From Streptomyces gelaticus (GTDB taxonomy: Bacteria > Actinomycetota > Actinomycetes > Streptomycetales > Streptomycetaceae), in assembly GCF_014649535.1 (NCBI RefSeq), contig NZ_BMTF01000021.1, forward strand, positions 62,001 through 126,000: a stretch of 64,000 bases of DNA, written 5' to 3'. The notes under the pieces were generated by a model. The model searched no databases. It saw nothing but the letters and a program-made list of their open reading frames with translations, and was not told the DNA's origin. Position numbers and translations under genes: made by a program. The first letter of the stretch is position 1; every line of letters starts with the position of its first letter. Positions 16,860 through 26,148 of this stretch are shown here, piece after piece.

Positions 16860-18314
16860 TTATCGCTGTGCGGCGGGTACGGTGCTGCGCCAGTCCGGGT
16901 GCCCCGGCATCGGCGGGGTCTTCTCCCCGTACAGCCAGCCGTCGAGGAACGAGGTCAGATCGCGGCCCGCGGTCCGGGAGGCCAGCCGGACGAAGTCCTC
17001 GGTGGTGGCGTTGGAGTCCCGGTGCTCGCGCACCCAGCTCCGCTCCAGCCGGTCGAAGGCGCTCGCACCGATCTCCTGGCGCAGCGCGTAGAGGATCAGG
17101 GCGCTGCCGTCGTACACCACCGGCCGGAACAGGCTGATCTTCCGTCCGGGGTCCGGGGCGTCGGGGCGGGCCGGCGGGCCGCCGGCCGCGCGCCATCCGT
17201 CGGACCTGATGTAGGCCTCGCGCATCCGGCGTTCCAGCGGCTTGTCGGCGTGCTCCTCGGCGTAGCGGGCCTCGTACCAGGTGGCATGTCCTTCGTTGAG
17301 CCACAGATCGGACCAGTTCTGCGGGGAGACGCTGTCGCCGAACCACTGGTGGGCGAGCTCGTGCACCATGATCGAGTCGAGGTACCACTCGGGATGGTCG
17401 GTCCTGGTGAACAGGGACCGTTCGAAGAGCGAGAGCGTCTGGGTCTCCAGCTCGAAGCCGGTTTCGGTGGCGGCGACGAGCAGTCCGTATGTCTCGAAGG
17501 GGTAGCGGCCGACCTGCTGTTCCATCCACTCCAGCTGGGCGGGTGTCTTGCTGAGCCGGGGTTCGAGGCGCTTCCGGTCGGCGGCGGGCACCACGTCGCG
17601 CACCGGCAGTCCGTGCGGGCCGGTCCGGCGCAGGACGGTGGAACGCCCGATGGAGACCTGGGCCAGTTCGGTGGCCATGGGGTGCTCGGTCCGGTAGGTC
17701 CAGGTGGTGTCGGCGCCGCGCCGGGCCGTACCGGCGGGCAGTCCGTTGGCCACCACGGTGAGGCCCTTGGGCGCGGTGACCCGGAAGGTGAAGTACGCCT
17801 TGTCGGCGGGGTGGTCGTTGCTCGGGAAGACCCGGTGCGCGGCGTCGGCCTGATTGGCCATCGCCAGGCCGTCGGCGGTGCGCAGCCAGCCGCCGTTGTT
17901 CTGGTCGCCGCTGGGGTCGCTGGTGTGCCGGACGGTGATGCGCAGTGGCACCCCGGCGGGGAGCCGGACCGGTGGCTCGATGACCAGGTCCTCGTCCTTG
18001 ACTGCGAAGTCGGCCCGCAGACCGTTGACTTCGACCGCGCGGACGGTGCCCCGGGTGAAGTCGAGGTTGATCCGGTCGAGCGGTTCGGTGGTCCGGGCGT
18101 CGATCCTGGTGACGGCGTCCAGCGGCTTGCTGTTGTCGCCGTGGTAGGTCAGTCCGATGTCGTAGGCGCGGACGTCGTACCCGGGGTTGCCGAGATGAGG
18201 GAAGAGCGGATCACCGATGCCGAGCGGCACGGGTGAGGGAAGGGTGGCTGCGACGAGGGCGGCTGATGCGGTGGCCAGCAGAGCGGCCCGCAGACGGCGG
18301 GAGATGAACGGCAT
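16860..18314 (-). CDS. Secreted M1-family metallopeptidase
   Basis: This is a zinc aminopeptidase-like enzyme of 484 residues. Residues 1-25 look like a signal peptide (RRLRAALLATASAALVAA). The gluzincin site is complete: HELAHQWFG (His318, His322) and the third ligand Glu341 in WLNEGHATW. The usual GxMEN exopeptidase motif is replaced by TGFELETQTL, as in other bacterial M1 subfamilies. It is shorter than full-length PepN and lacks the large C-terminal ERAP-like domain. It probably processes extracellular peptides. It is followed by hflX on the same strand after about 140 bp. Confidence 0.9.
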   Translation of the reverse strand: MPFISRRLRAALLATASAALVAATLPSPVPLGIGDPLFPHLGNPGYDVRAYDIGLTYHGDNSKPLDAVTRIDARTTEPLDRINLDFTRGTVRAVEVNGLRADFAVKDEDLVIEPPVRLPAGVPLRITVRHTSDPSGDQNNGGWLRTADGLAMANQADAAHRVFPSNDHPADKAYFTFRVTAPKGLTVVANGLPAGTARRGADTTWTYRTEHPMATELAQVSIGRSTVLRRTGPHGLPVRDVVPAADRKRLEPRLSKTPAQLEWMEQQVGRYPFETYGLLVAATETGFELETQTLSLFERSLFTRTDHPEWYLDSIMVHELAHQWFGDSVSPQNWSDLWLNEGHATWYEARYAEEHADKPLERRMREAYIRSDGWRAAGGPPARPDAPDPGRKISLFRPVVYDGSALILYALRQEIGASAFDRLERSWVREHRDSNATTEDFVRLASRTAGRDLTSFLDGWLYGEKTPPMPGHPDWRSTVPAAQR

Positions 18315-18410
18315 GGACTACCGCTACCAGCGACTTCCCGCTGGGCAGGCGCGGCGCGCGCCGCGCCACCCGAATGAGAGCGCGCGGCGGACGGCACCGG
18401 GCCGCCTGCG

Positions 18411-20576
18411 TCAGACGGTGGCCGCGCGGTGCCGGGCCCGGCTCACGTCGTACACCCCGGGCACGTCGCGCATGGCGCGCATCAGGGCGGGCAGTCCGGC
18501 CGCGTCGGGGAGTTGCAGGGTGTAGGTGTGCCGGACACGCTGCTCGCTGGGCGGTTCGACGGTGGCGGCGATGATCGCGGCGTCCGCCGTCGCGATCGCC
18601 TCGGTGAGATCGGCGAGCAGCCGGGGGCGTCCGAAGGACTCGGCGATCAGCGTGACCCGGCACTCGGTGACATCTCCCCAGCTCACCCCGACCGGCGCCC
18701 GGCCGACGGACCGCATCCTGGCGACAGCGGGACACTCCAACCGGTGCACGGTGACGGCCCCGCCGCGCACCACGAATCCGGTGACGGCGTCGGGGGGTAC
18801 GGGGTTGCAGCAGCCCGCGAGCCGTACGGTGGCGTCCGGCCGGTCCGCCACGGCGGTCGCGGCGGGCCCGGTGCCGCCGGTTTCCTGCGCCTGTGGTCCC
18901 GGCCTGGTGGGGCCCTGCGACGGCTGACCGGGCCCGGACCGTGCGGGCCGACCGCCGTGTGGGCTGAGGGCGTCCTCGGGGTGGGCGTCCAGCCAGCCGC
19001 TGATGGCGATGCGGGCGGCGGGGGTCCGGGCGTGGTCGAGCCAGTCGGGCGAGGGGCCGGAGGCGGCGTCCTCGGCGAGCAGCAGCTGCACGGTGTCGCC
19101 GTCGCTGAGCGCGGTGCCGAGGGTGGCCAGCCGGCCGTTGACCCGGGCGCCGATGCAGTTGTGCGCCTCGTCCCCGTACTGCGCGTAGGCGGCGTCGACG
19201 CAACTGGCTCCGGCGGGCAGCCCGAGCGTGCCGCCGTCGGTCCGGAAAACCGTGATCTCCCGGTCCTGGGCCAGGTCGGCGCGGAGCGTGGTCCAGAAGG
19301 TGTCGGGGTCCGGGGCGGACTGCTGCCATTCGAGGAGCCGGGAGAGCCAGCCCGGCCGGGTGGGGTCGGCCCGCTCGCCGTCCGCGGGTTCGGCCGGCTG
19401 GGGGCCGGTGCCGCTGTCCGCGGCGTACGGATTGCCGAGGGCGATGACCCCGGCCTCGGCGACCTTGTGCATCCGGTGGGTACGGATGAGGACTTCGGCG
19501 ACCGCCCCGTCCTCGCCGACGACGGCGGTGTGCAGCGACTGGTACAGGTTGAACTTGGGGGCGGCGATGAAGTCCTTGAACTCGGAGATCACCGGGGTGA
19601 AGCAGGTGTGCAGTTCGCCGAGCACGGCATAGCAGTCGGCGTCCTCGCCGACGAGCACCAGCAGTCGGCCGAAGTCGGTGCCGCGCAGCTCGCCGCGTTT
19701 GATGCCGACCCGGTGCACGGAGACGAAGTGGCGTGGCCTGATGAGGACTTCGGCGGGGATGCCGGCCTCCCGCAGCACTGTCGTGACGTTCCCGGCGATG
19801 GCCGCGAGCGGGTCCTGGCAGGCGGCTCCGGAACCGTCCGGCCGCGCCGACGCGGCGGCGATCAGCGCGCGGGTCCGTTCGTACTCCTCGGGATGGAGGA
19901 TCGCGAAGACCAGGTCCTCCAGCTCGGTCTTGAGGGCCTGTACACCGAGCCGTTCGGCCAACGGGATCAGTACGTCGCGGGTGACCTTGGCGATCCTGGC
20001 CTGTTTCTCGGGCCGCATCACACCGAGGGTGCGCATGTTGTGCAGCCGGTCGGCGAGCTTGATGGACATGACCCGGACGTCGTCCCCGGTGGCGACGAGC
20101 ATCTTGCGGAAGGTCTCCGGCTCGGCGGCCGCTCCGTAGTCGACCTTTTCGAGTTTGGTGACGCCGTCGACGAGATAGCAGACCTCGTCGCCGAACTGGT
20201 CCCGCACCTGGTCGAGGGTCACATCGGTGTCCTCGACGGTGTCGTGGAGCAGCGAGGCGGTGAGTGTGGTCGTCTCGGCGCCGAGCTGGGCGAGGATCAG
20301 CGTGACCGCGAGCGGGTGCGTGATGTACGGCTCGCCGCTCTTGCGCATCTGTCCGCGGTGCGAGGACTCCGCGAGTACATAGGCCCGGTGCAGGATCGAG
20401 AGGTCGGCGTCCGGGTGGTGGGCCCGGTGGGCCTCGGCGACATGGCCGATGGCGTCGGGCAGCCGGTCGCGGGGGACGGGGCCGAGGAGCGCGACACGGC
20501 CGAGCCTGCGCAGATCGATCCGGGGGCGGCCCCGTCTGCGGATGGGGGCACCTGGGCTGGTGGCCTCTGCGCTCAT
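18411..20576 (-). CDS. rshA: RelA/SpoT homologue (RshA-like) (p)ppGpp metabolic enzyme
   Basis: The 721-residue protein has the long-RSH architecture: HD hydrolase, synthetase, TGS and C-terminal ACT. The HD motif HDTVEDT and the KLADRLHNMRTL helix are intact, supporting (p)ppGpp hydrolysis. The synthetase part is divergent: RPRHFVSVHR replaces the usual RPKHxYSIYQK, TDFGRLLVLV replaces the YDLxxxR region, and AEVLIRT has Leu for Gln. Streptomyces carries a main relA elsewhere; this gene matches the second homologue called RshA in S. coelicolor. The ATG at 20576 has GGAGGTG 8 nt upstream. Confidence 0.88.
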   Translation of the reverse strand: MSAEATSPGAPIRRRGRPRIDLRRLGRVALLGPVPRDRLPDAIGHVAEAHRAHHPDADLSILHRAYVLAESSHRGQMRKSGEPYITHPLAVTLILAQLGAETTTLTASLLHDTVEDTDVTLDQVRDQFGDEVCYLVDGVTKLEKVDYGAAAEPETFRKMLVATGDDVRVMSIKLADRLHNMRTLGVMRPEKQARIAKVTRDVLIPLAERLGVQALKTELEDLVFAILHPEEYERTRALIAAASARPDGSGAACQDPLAAIAGNVTTVLREAGIPAEVLIRPRHFVSVHRVGIKRGELRGTDFGRLLVLVGEDADCYAVLGELHTCFTPVISEFKDFIAAPKFNLYQSLHTAVVGEDGAVAEVLIRTHRMHKVAEAGVIALGNPYAADSGTGPQPAEPADGERADPTRPGWLSRLLEWQQSAPDPDTFWTTLRADLAQDREITVFRTDGGTLGLPAGASCVDAAYAQYGDEAHNCIGARVNGRLATLGTALSDGDTVQLLLAEDAASGPSPDWLDHARTPAARIAISGWLDAHPEDALSPHGGRPARSGPGQPSQGPTRPGPQAQETGGTGPAATAVADRPDATVRLAGCCNPVPPDAVTGFVVRGGAVTVHRLECPAVARMRSVGRAPVGVSWGDVTECRVTLIAESFGRPRLLADLTEAIATADAAIIAATVEPPSEQRVRHTYTLQLPDAAGLPALMRAMRDVPGVYDVSRARHRAATV

Positions 20577-20719
20577 GGGGGGGCACCTCCGGCGACGTCG
20601 ACCGGCGGTGGGGAGACGCGGTCGCGCCTCCGGGCCGGTGCTTGATGCTACCGAGCCCACCACGTGGCGGAGTCCGGCTCTCGCCCAGCGTGAAACGGAT
20701 CACCCATTCGAGCGAAGCT

Positions 20720-21592
20720 CTAGGCCCTTGCCGTTTCGAGCCAGGCGGAGTCGATCAGGCCCTCGGCGACGATCACCGCCGGTCCGGTCATCTCGATCCC
20801 GCCGTCCGGCCGCTCGGTGATCACGAGGGTGCCGCCGGGCAGATCGACCGTGTACGTGACGGGGGTGCCGGTCTCCGCGGGGTCCAGGCCGTCCCTGCGG
20901 GCCGCGGCCACGGCCACGGCGCAGGCGCCCGTGCCGCAGGAGCGGGTCTCGCCGGAGCCGCGCTCGTGGACCCGCATGGCGACATGGCGCGGTCCGCGGT
21001 CCACGACGAATTCGATGTTGACGCCCTCGGGGTAGACGGTGCCGGGGCTGTAGGGCGGTACGGAGCGCAGATCACCGGCGTGTGCCAGGTCCTCGACGAA
21101 GGCCACCGCGTGGGGATTGCCCATGTTCACGTTGCGGGCGTCCCAGCTGCGGCCGCCGAGGCTGACCGTGACGCCGTCCTCGGGCAGGAGCGCGCGCCCC
21201 ATGGAGACCGTGATCTCGCCGTTCTTGGCGATGTGCACCTTCTTCACGCCGCCCCGGGTCGCGACGGCGAGGTCGCCCTCCTCGACGTGTCCGGCGCGCC
21301 GGAGGTAGCCGGCGAAGACCCGTACGCCGTTGCCGCACATCTCGGCGATCGAACCGTCCGCGTTGCGGTAGTCCATGAACCACTCGGCCTCGCCCGCCAT
21401 GGCCTGCGCCTCGGGGTGCGCGGCGGACCGTACGGCGTGCAGCAGCCCGTCACCGCCGATACCGGCGCGGCGGTCGCAGAGCCGGGCGACGACGGACGCG
21501 GGCAGGTCGATGATGTTGTCCGGGTCGGGAACGATCACGAAGTCGTTCTCGGTGCCGTGACCCTTGAGGAAGGCGATCTGCGAGGTGCTCAC
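20720..21592 (-). CDS. dapF: Diaminopimelate epimerase
   Basis: DapF converts LL- to meso-diaminopimelate for lysine synthesis (Streptomyces walls use the LL form). The two catalytic cysteines are present: Cys86 in MCGNGVRV and Cys219 in TRSCGTGAC. Length (290 residues) is normal. The GTG at 21592 has no ribosome site but is preceded by TACAGT at 21599-21604 with 6 nt between, the layout of a leaderless transcript. Confidence 0.96.
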   Translation of the reverse strand: MSTSQIAFLKGHGTENDFVIVPDPDNIIDLPASVVARLCDRRAGIGGDGLLHAVRSAAHPEAQAMAGEAEWFMDYRNADGSIAEMCGNGVRVFAGYLRRAGHVEEGDLAVATRGGVKKVHIAKNGEITVSMGRALLPEDGVTVSLGGRSWDARNVNMGNPHAVAFVEDLAHAGDLRSVPPYSPGTVYPEGVNIEFVVDRGPRHVAMRVHERGSGETRSCGTGACAVAVAAARRDGLDPAETGTPVTYTVDLPGGTLVITERPDGGIEMTGPAVIVAEGLIDSAWLETARA

Positions 21593-21598
21593 ACGGCA

Positions 21599-21604
21599 AC
21601 TGTA
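21599..21604 (-). promoter_or_regulatory. Putative -10 element for leaderless dapF mRNA
   Basis: TACAGT (minus strand) fits TAnnnT and lies 6 nt before the GTG start, with no Shine-Dalgarno sequence between. Transcription would begin at or next to the start codon. Confidence 0.45.
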
Positions 21605-21690
21605 CGAAACGGCGCCGCCGACCGGCGGCCCCGGGCGGTCCCGCAGGCCCGGGGTGAGGGCCGGCCCGCGGAAGGGGCCCCGCTCCTGGC

Positions 21691-22128
21691 TCAGCGGAGC
21701 CGCGCCACCCGCCAGATGGCCAGCGCCACCAGCGCGCCGGCGACGACGACGTACAGGGCGATCACCCGCCAGTCGGACCGCTCGCCCGAGCCCCGCTGCG
21801 GCAGACCCGGCCAGGTGTATCCCACGCGGCGGGCGGCCATCATGCCCCAGCCCGCAGCGCAGCAGCTGATCAGCAGGCCCAGCATGGCCACGACCGCGCC
21901 GCCGTCGCCGAACTCGAAGGCCAGCGGGAAGGCGAACATCAGTGATCCCACTGCGGCGAGCATGACGATCGGTGCCAGCTGCCAGATTCGCAGCTTGCGC
22001 GCGGGCCGCAGCTCGACCTCGACCTCGGGGGTCGCTTCGAGCTCGTCCGGCCCGTCGGGGCTCAGACTTCCTGTCCCGTGCAGCGCGTCCGGTGCGTCTT
22101 GTTCAGTGTCGCGAGGGCCGGCCTCCAT
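21691..22128 (-). CDS. Small integral membrane protein of unknown function
   Basis: This 145-residue protein has an acidic soluble N-terminus (about 45 residues), then hydrophobic helices at about 50-70, 77-95 and 122-140. I do not recognise a family. The ATG at 22128 is chosen because GGGAGG lies 10 nt upstream. It lies between miaA and dapF on the same strand in the conserved core order. Confidence 0.75.
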   Translation of the reverse strand: MEAGPRDTEQDAPDALHGTGSLSPDGPDELEATPEVEVELRPARKLRIWQLAPIVMLAAVGSLMFAFPLAFEFGDGGAVVAMLGLLISCCAAGWGMMAARRVGYTWPGLPQRGSGERSDWRVIALYVVVAGALVALAIWRVARLR

Positions 22129-22235
22129 CGCCACGCGCCCTCCCAACTCGGACTCCACTGGTCGATCGATGCTCGATGATGGCACGCTCCGGGGCACCGA
22201 AATGACGGGCAGGGCTTCCCGATGCCATCACGTGA

Positions 22236-23180
22236 TCAGGCTGTAACCGCTCGTTCGACCAACGCCAGCGCCCGGCGCGGGAGTTCCCCCCGGTCCTCCG
22301 CGGCTCCGCTCAGCCACTGGACCCGCGGGTCGCGGCGGAACCACGAGTCCTGCCGGCGCGCGAAGCGCTTGGTGGCGCGCACGGTCTCGGCACGCGCCTC
22401 CTCCTCGGTGCATTCCTGGGCCAGCGCGGCCAGCACCTGCTGGTAGCCGAGCGCCCGGGACGCGGTCCGTCCTTCGCGCAGACCCTGTTTCTCCAGGGCG
22501 CGGACCTCGTCCACGAGTCCGGCCGCCCACATCCGGTCGACCCTCAGCGCGATGCGTTCGTCGAGTTCGGGGCGGGCCACGTCGACGCCGATCTGGACGG
22601 TGTCGTACACCGCATCGTTACCGGGGAGATTGGCGGTGAAGGGCTTGCCGGTGATCTCGATGACTTCAAGGGCCCGGACGATCCGGCGGCCGTTGCTCGC
22701 CAGGATGGCCCGGCCCGCCTCGGGATCGGCGGCGGCGAGCCGGGCGTGCAGCGCTCCGGAGCCTCGCTCGACCAGCTCCTCCTCCAGCCTGGCCCGTACG
22801 CCGGGGTCCGTGCCGGGGAACTCCAGGGCGTCGATGGCGCCCTTCACATAGAGCCCGGAGCCGCCGACCAGGACGGGGGTGCGGCCGGCGGCGAGCAGCC
22901 GGTCGATCTCGGCGCGGGCCAGCCGCTGGTACTCGGCGACGCTGGCGGTCTCGGTGACGTCCCAGATGTCCAGCAGGTGGTGCGGGACGGAGCCGCGTTC
23001 GGCGGGAGTCAGCTTCGCGGTGCCGATGTCCATTCCCCGGTAGAGCTGCATGGAGTCGGCGTTGACCACCTCGCCGTCGAGCTGCTGAGCAAGGAATACC
23101 CCCAGATCGGACTTTCCGGCCGCAGTGGGACCGACGACGGTGATGACCCGCGGTGCGGGAGCTGAACTTCTCACCGCCAC
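22236..23180 (-). CDS. miaA: tRNA dimethylallyltransferase
   Basis: MiaA attaches a dimethylallyl group to adenosine 37 of tRNAs reading UNN codons; MiaB, encoded nearby, then methylthiolates it. The P-loop GPTAAGKS, DSMQLYRGMDIGTAK, the VGGSGLYVKG block and the RQDSWFRRD stretch are characteristic. The GTG at 23180 is preferred over the far-upstream alternative because GGAGG is 11 nt ahead; a second GTG at 23174 is possible. Length is 314 residues. Confidence 0.96.
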   Translation of the reverse strand: MAVRSSAPAPRVITVVGPTAAGKSDLGVFLAQQLDGEVVNADSMQLYRGMDIGTAKLTPAERGSVPHHLLDIWDVTETASVAEYQRLARAEIDRLLAAGRTPVLVGGSGLYVKGAIDALEFPGTDPGVRARLEEELVERGSGALHARLAAADPEAGRAILASNGRRIVRALEVIEITGKPFTANLPGNDAVYDTVQIGVDVARPELDERIALRVDRMWAAGLVDEVRALEKQGLREGRTASRALGYQQVLAALAQECTEEEARAETVRATKRFARRQDSWFRRDPRVQWLSGAAEDRGELPRRALALVERAVTA

Positions 23181-23366
23181 AGTCTCGCAAACCTCCGCAC
23201 CTCTTCCCGAACGAGTGAGTTTGCCCCGTCGTGCCACAGACACCCCGGACAGCGCGGATCGTCTCGCACGACAGTAGAATCCAAAGTAGCTATGGGCGTT
23301 TTTTCATGGTTCGTTCATGGATCGAGGAAGCGCCCGACCCCAGTCCCCCAGCAGGGAAGGTGCCCG

Positions 23367-23603
23367 ATGGGCTTCCTGGACAATTTGAAGGCCAAGCTGA
23401 GCCCCGCCAAGGAAAAGGTCGGCGAACTCGCGCATCAGCACGGGGACAAGATCGACCACGGTCTCGACAAGGCCGCACGGACAGTCGACCAAAAGACCAA
23501 GGGCAAGTACAGCGACAAGATCGAGTCCGGTACGCGGAAGGCCAAGCACGCGGTCGAGCGCCTGACCCACAAGGACGAGGGTGGTACACCGCCCGCTTCC
23601 TGA
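23367..23603 (+). CDS. Small MT0933-like (antitoxin-family) protein
   Basis: The 78-residue protein starts MGFLDNLKAKL and continues as a charged, Lys-rich amphipathic helix with the repeat-like pattern KIDHGLDKAARTVDQKTKGKYSDK. This fits the small MT0933/Rv0909-type antitoxin family. The ATG at 23367 has GGGAAGG 7 nt upstream; a frame extension starting at 23292 lacks support. No toxin gene is adjacent, so a classical toxin-antitoxin role is doubtful. Confidence 0.7.
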   Translation: MGFLDNLKAKLSPAKEKVGELAHQHGDKIDHGLDKAARTVDQKTKGKYSDKIESGTRKAKHAVERLTHKDEGGTPPAS

Positions 23604-23627
23604 CCATGAACTGATCAAGTCGGACGC

Positions 23628-23659
23628 ACGGCCGTGGAGCGACGACGCTGCACGGCCGT
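23628..23659. terminator. Hairpin between the MT0933-like gene and the dioxygenase-like gene
   Basis: Arms ACGGCCGTGGAGCG and CGCTGCACGGCCGT pair with a single G-G mismatch around a 4-nt loop, between convergent genes. It probably acts in both directions. Confidence 0.65.
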
Positions 23660-23688
23660 CGGCCGTTCGTCCCCGGGCGGCAGAGGGC

Positions 23689-24402
23689 TCACGACCAGGT
23701 GGCGACCAGGTAGCCCACCCCGTACGGAGCGTCCTCGTACAGCAGCCGCCCGGCCAGGCCCGCTCCCTGCGCCGCGCCCGCGAGCACCTGCCAGGGTGCC
23801 CGGCCCGCCGCCTTCAGCTCGTACGCCAGTGACTCGTCCAGCGCGATCAGCGCGCCGGTGTCCGCCGCGCCCAGCGCACGGGCGGCCGCCGCGTCGAAAG
23901 CCTCGGCTCGCTCGTCCAGATAGCCCGGGGCCTTCAGCGTGCGGCAGGCGCTGCCGTCGCCCATCACGAGCAGCGCGACCCGGTCCGCCCTGGCGGCCAG
24001 GTCCCGTCCGGCGCTCGTGCAGCGACCGGTCTCCAGCGGCTCCCCCACGCCCAGCCCCTCGATGGGCGCACCGTCCCATCGCGCGCGGGCCAGCAGCCAG
24101 GCGCCGACGGCGAGGGACGGCGGGAGCGTGTCGTCCGCCACCGGTCCGCGGTCGCGCCCGAGCCGGACGCCGAGGTCGACGCCGAAGCCCTTGAAGGTGC
24201 CGGTGGCTCCCTCCGGGTGCGGGCCGCGCCCCGGCAGGTCCGCGGGCCCGACCACGACCAGCAGATCGGGGCGCGCGGCGGCGAGCACACCGAGGGCCTC
24301 GGCGCAGGCGTCCCGCGCGGCGTCGAGCTCGGGTGCGGCCCCGGCGGCGACCTCGGGTACCAGCAGGGGCGGGCAGGGGCAGACAGCGGCGGCGACAAGC
24401 AT
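23689..24402 (-). CDS. Class III extradiol dioxygenase-like (LigB fold) protein
   Basis: The 237-residue protein begins MLVAAAVCPCPPLLVPEV and contains VVVGPAD and ALLVMGDGSA blocks similar to the LigB-type fold. The iron-binding histidines of true extradiol dioxygenases are not evident: the N-terminal HxPP motif is CPCPP. Enzymatic activity is therefore uncertain. It is downstream of miaB on the same strand after about 60 bp and is a conserved neighbour in Streptomyces. Confidence 0.65.
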   Translation of the reverse strand: MLVAAAVCPCPPLLVPEVAAGAAPELDAARDACAEALGVLAAARPDLLVVVGPADLPGRGPHPEGATGTFKGFGVDLGVRLGRDRGPVADDTLPPSLAVGAWLLARARWDGAPIEGLGVGEPLETGRCTSAGRDLAARADRVALLVMGDGSACRTLKAPGYLDERAEAFDAAAARALGAADTGALIALDESLAYELKAAGRAPWQVLAGAAQGAGLAGRLLYEDAPYGVGYLVATWS

Positions 24403-24462
24403 GGGGGGCAGCGTACTGCTTGGCCCCGGCGCGCCGGCCAGCCGCCGTCGGGCTCCGCTGTG

Positions 24463-25992
24463 TCAGTCGCGGCCGCAGCCGGGGGACGCCGCGGCCGGCA
24501 GCGGCGCCGGGGCTCCGATGCCCGGCAGTCCCAGCATCACTCCGGCCGGCTCGGCGGCCTCGGCGGCGGTGCGCCTCTCCCAGGCGTCCCCGGCGCGGGT
24601 CCGCCGCACGGCCACCGGTGCGCCCTCGGCAAGGAGGTGGTGCGGGGCCGCGTAGGTGATCTCGACGGTCACCACGTCGCCCGGCCGCACGTCCTCGTCC
24701 GGCTTGGTGAAGTGGACCAGGCGGTTGTCGGGGGCGCGGCCGGAGAGGCGGTGGGTGGCGCCGTCCTTGCGGCCCTCGCCCTCCGCGACCATGATCTCCA
24801 GCGTCCGGCCGATCTGCTTCTTGTTCTCCTCCCAGGAGATCTCCTCCTGGAGGGCGGACAGGCGCATGTACCGCTCCTGGACGACCTCCTTGGGGATCTG
24901 CCCCTCCATCTCGGCCGCCGGGGTCCCGGGGCGCTTGGAGTACTGGAAGGTGAAGGCGTTGGCGAAACGCGCCTCGCGGACCGCGTGCATGGTCTGCTCG
25001 AAGTCCTCCTCGGTCTCGCCGGGGAAGCCCACGATGATGTCGGTGGAGATGGCAGCGTCCGGCATCGCGGCGCGCACCTTCTCGATGATGCCGAGGAAAC
25101 GCTCCTGCCGGTACGAGCGCCGCATCGCCCTGAGGATCGTGTCGGAGCCCGACTGCATCGGCATGTGGAGCTGGGGCATCACATTGGGCGTCTCGGCCAT
25201 CGCCGCGATCACGTCGTCCGTGAAGTCGCGGGGGTGCGGCGAGGTGAAGCGCACGCGCTCCAGCCCTTCGATCTTCCCGCAGGCGCGCAGCAGCTTGGAG
25301 AAGGCCTCGCGGTCGCCGATGTCGGAGCCGTACGCGTTCACGTTCTGGCCGAGCAGGGTGATCTCGGAGACGCCCTCGGCGACCAGGGCCTCGATCTCGG
25401 CGAGGATGTCGCCGGTACGGCGGTCCTTCTCCTTGCCGCGCAGCGCCGGGACGATACAGAAGGTGCAGGTGTTGTTGCAGCCGACGGAGATCGAGACCCA
25501 CGCGGCGTAGGCGGACTCGCGCCGGGTGGGGAGCGTGGAGGGGAAGGCTTCCAGGGATTCGGCGATCTCGATCTGCGCCTCCTCCTGGATACGGGCGCGC
25601 TCCAGCAGCACGGGCAGCTTGCCGATGTTGTGCGTCCCGAAGACGACGTCGACCCAGGGGGCCCGCTCGACGATGGTGTCGCGGTCCTTCTGCGCCAGGC
25701 AGCCGCCTACGGCGATCTGCATGCCGGGCCGCTTGGTCTTCATCGGAGCGAGCCGGCCGAGGTTGCCGTAGAGCTTGTTGTCGGCGTTCTCCCGCACCGC
25801 GCAGGTGTTGAAGACGACGACGTCGGCGTCGCCGTCGGAACCCTCGTCCGCACGGACGTAACCCGCGCCCTCCAGCAACCCCGCCAGCCGCTCGGAGTCG
25901 TGGACGTTCATCTGGCACCCGTAGGTGCGGACTTCGTAGGTCTTGGGTCCCTCGACGCTCACTGCGGGGCTCCGGTCGCTGCTGCTGGTCAT
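24463..25992 (-). CDS. miaB: tRNA-2-methylthio-N6-dimethylallyladenosine synthase
   Basis: MiaB is a radical-SAM methylthiotransferase acting on i6A37 of tRNA, the product of MiaA. Three domains are seen: an N-terminal UPF0004 part with three cysteines (TYGCQMNVHDSE, FNTCAVRENA, GGCLAQ), the radical-SAM CNNTCTFC with IVPALRGKE, and a C-terminal TRAM domain (about 385-455). The ATG at 25992 is directly preceded by TGGAGGGC. Length 509 residues, with a short Pro/Ala tail. Confidence 0.96.
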   Translation of the reverse strand: MTSSSDRSPAVSVEGPKTYEVRTYGCQMNVHDSERLAGLLEGAGYVRADEGSDGDADVVVFNTCAVRENADNKLYGNLGRLAPMKTKRPGMQIAVGGCLAQKDRDTIVERAPWVDVVFGTHNIGKLPVLLERARIQEEAQIEIAESLEAFPSTLPTRRESAYAAWVSISVGCNNTCTFCIVPALRGKEKDRRTGDILAEIEALVAEGVSEITLLGQNVNAYGSDIGDREAFSKLLRACGKIEGLERVRFTSPHPRDFTDDVIAAMAETPNVMPQLHMPMQSGSDTILRAMRRSYRQERFLGIIEKVRAAMPDAAISTDIIVGFPGETEEDFEQTMHAVREARFANAFTFQYSKRPGTPAAEMEGQIPKEVVQERYMRLSALQEEISWEENKKQIGRTLEIMVAEGEGRKDGATHRLSGRAPDNRLVHFTKPDEDVRPGDVVTVEITYAAPHHLLAEGAPVAVRRTRAGDAWERRTAAEAAEPAGVMLGLPGIGAPAPLPAAASPGCGRD

Positions 25993-26148
25993 GCCCTCCA
26001 GGGTAGGTGGTCCGGGGAGGGCTCCCGCCGGGCGGCCGCGGCGGGAAGCCGCGGGCGGCGGAGCGGGGGCGCCGAGCACGACCCGGCATGGTGGCGGGTG
26101 TGAGGCCGGCCCTGGTCATCGCCGGAGCGGGCTGGCAGGATCGCCGCC

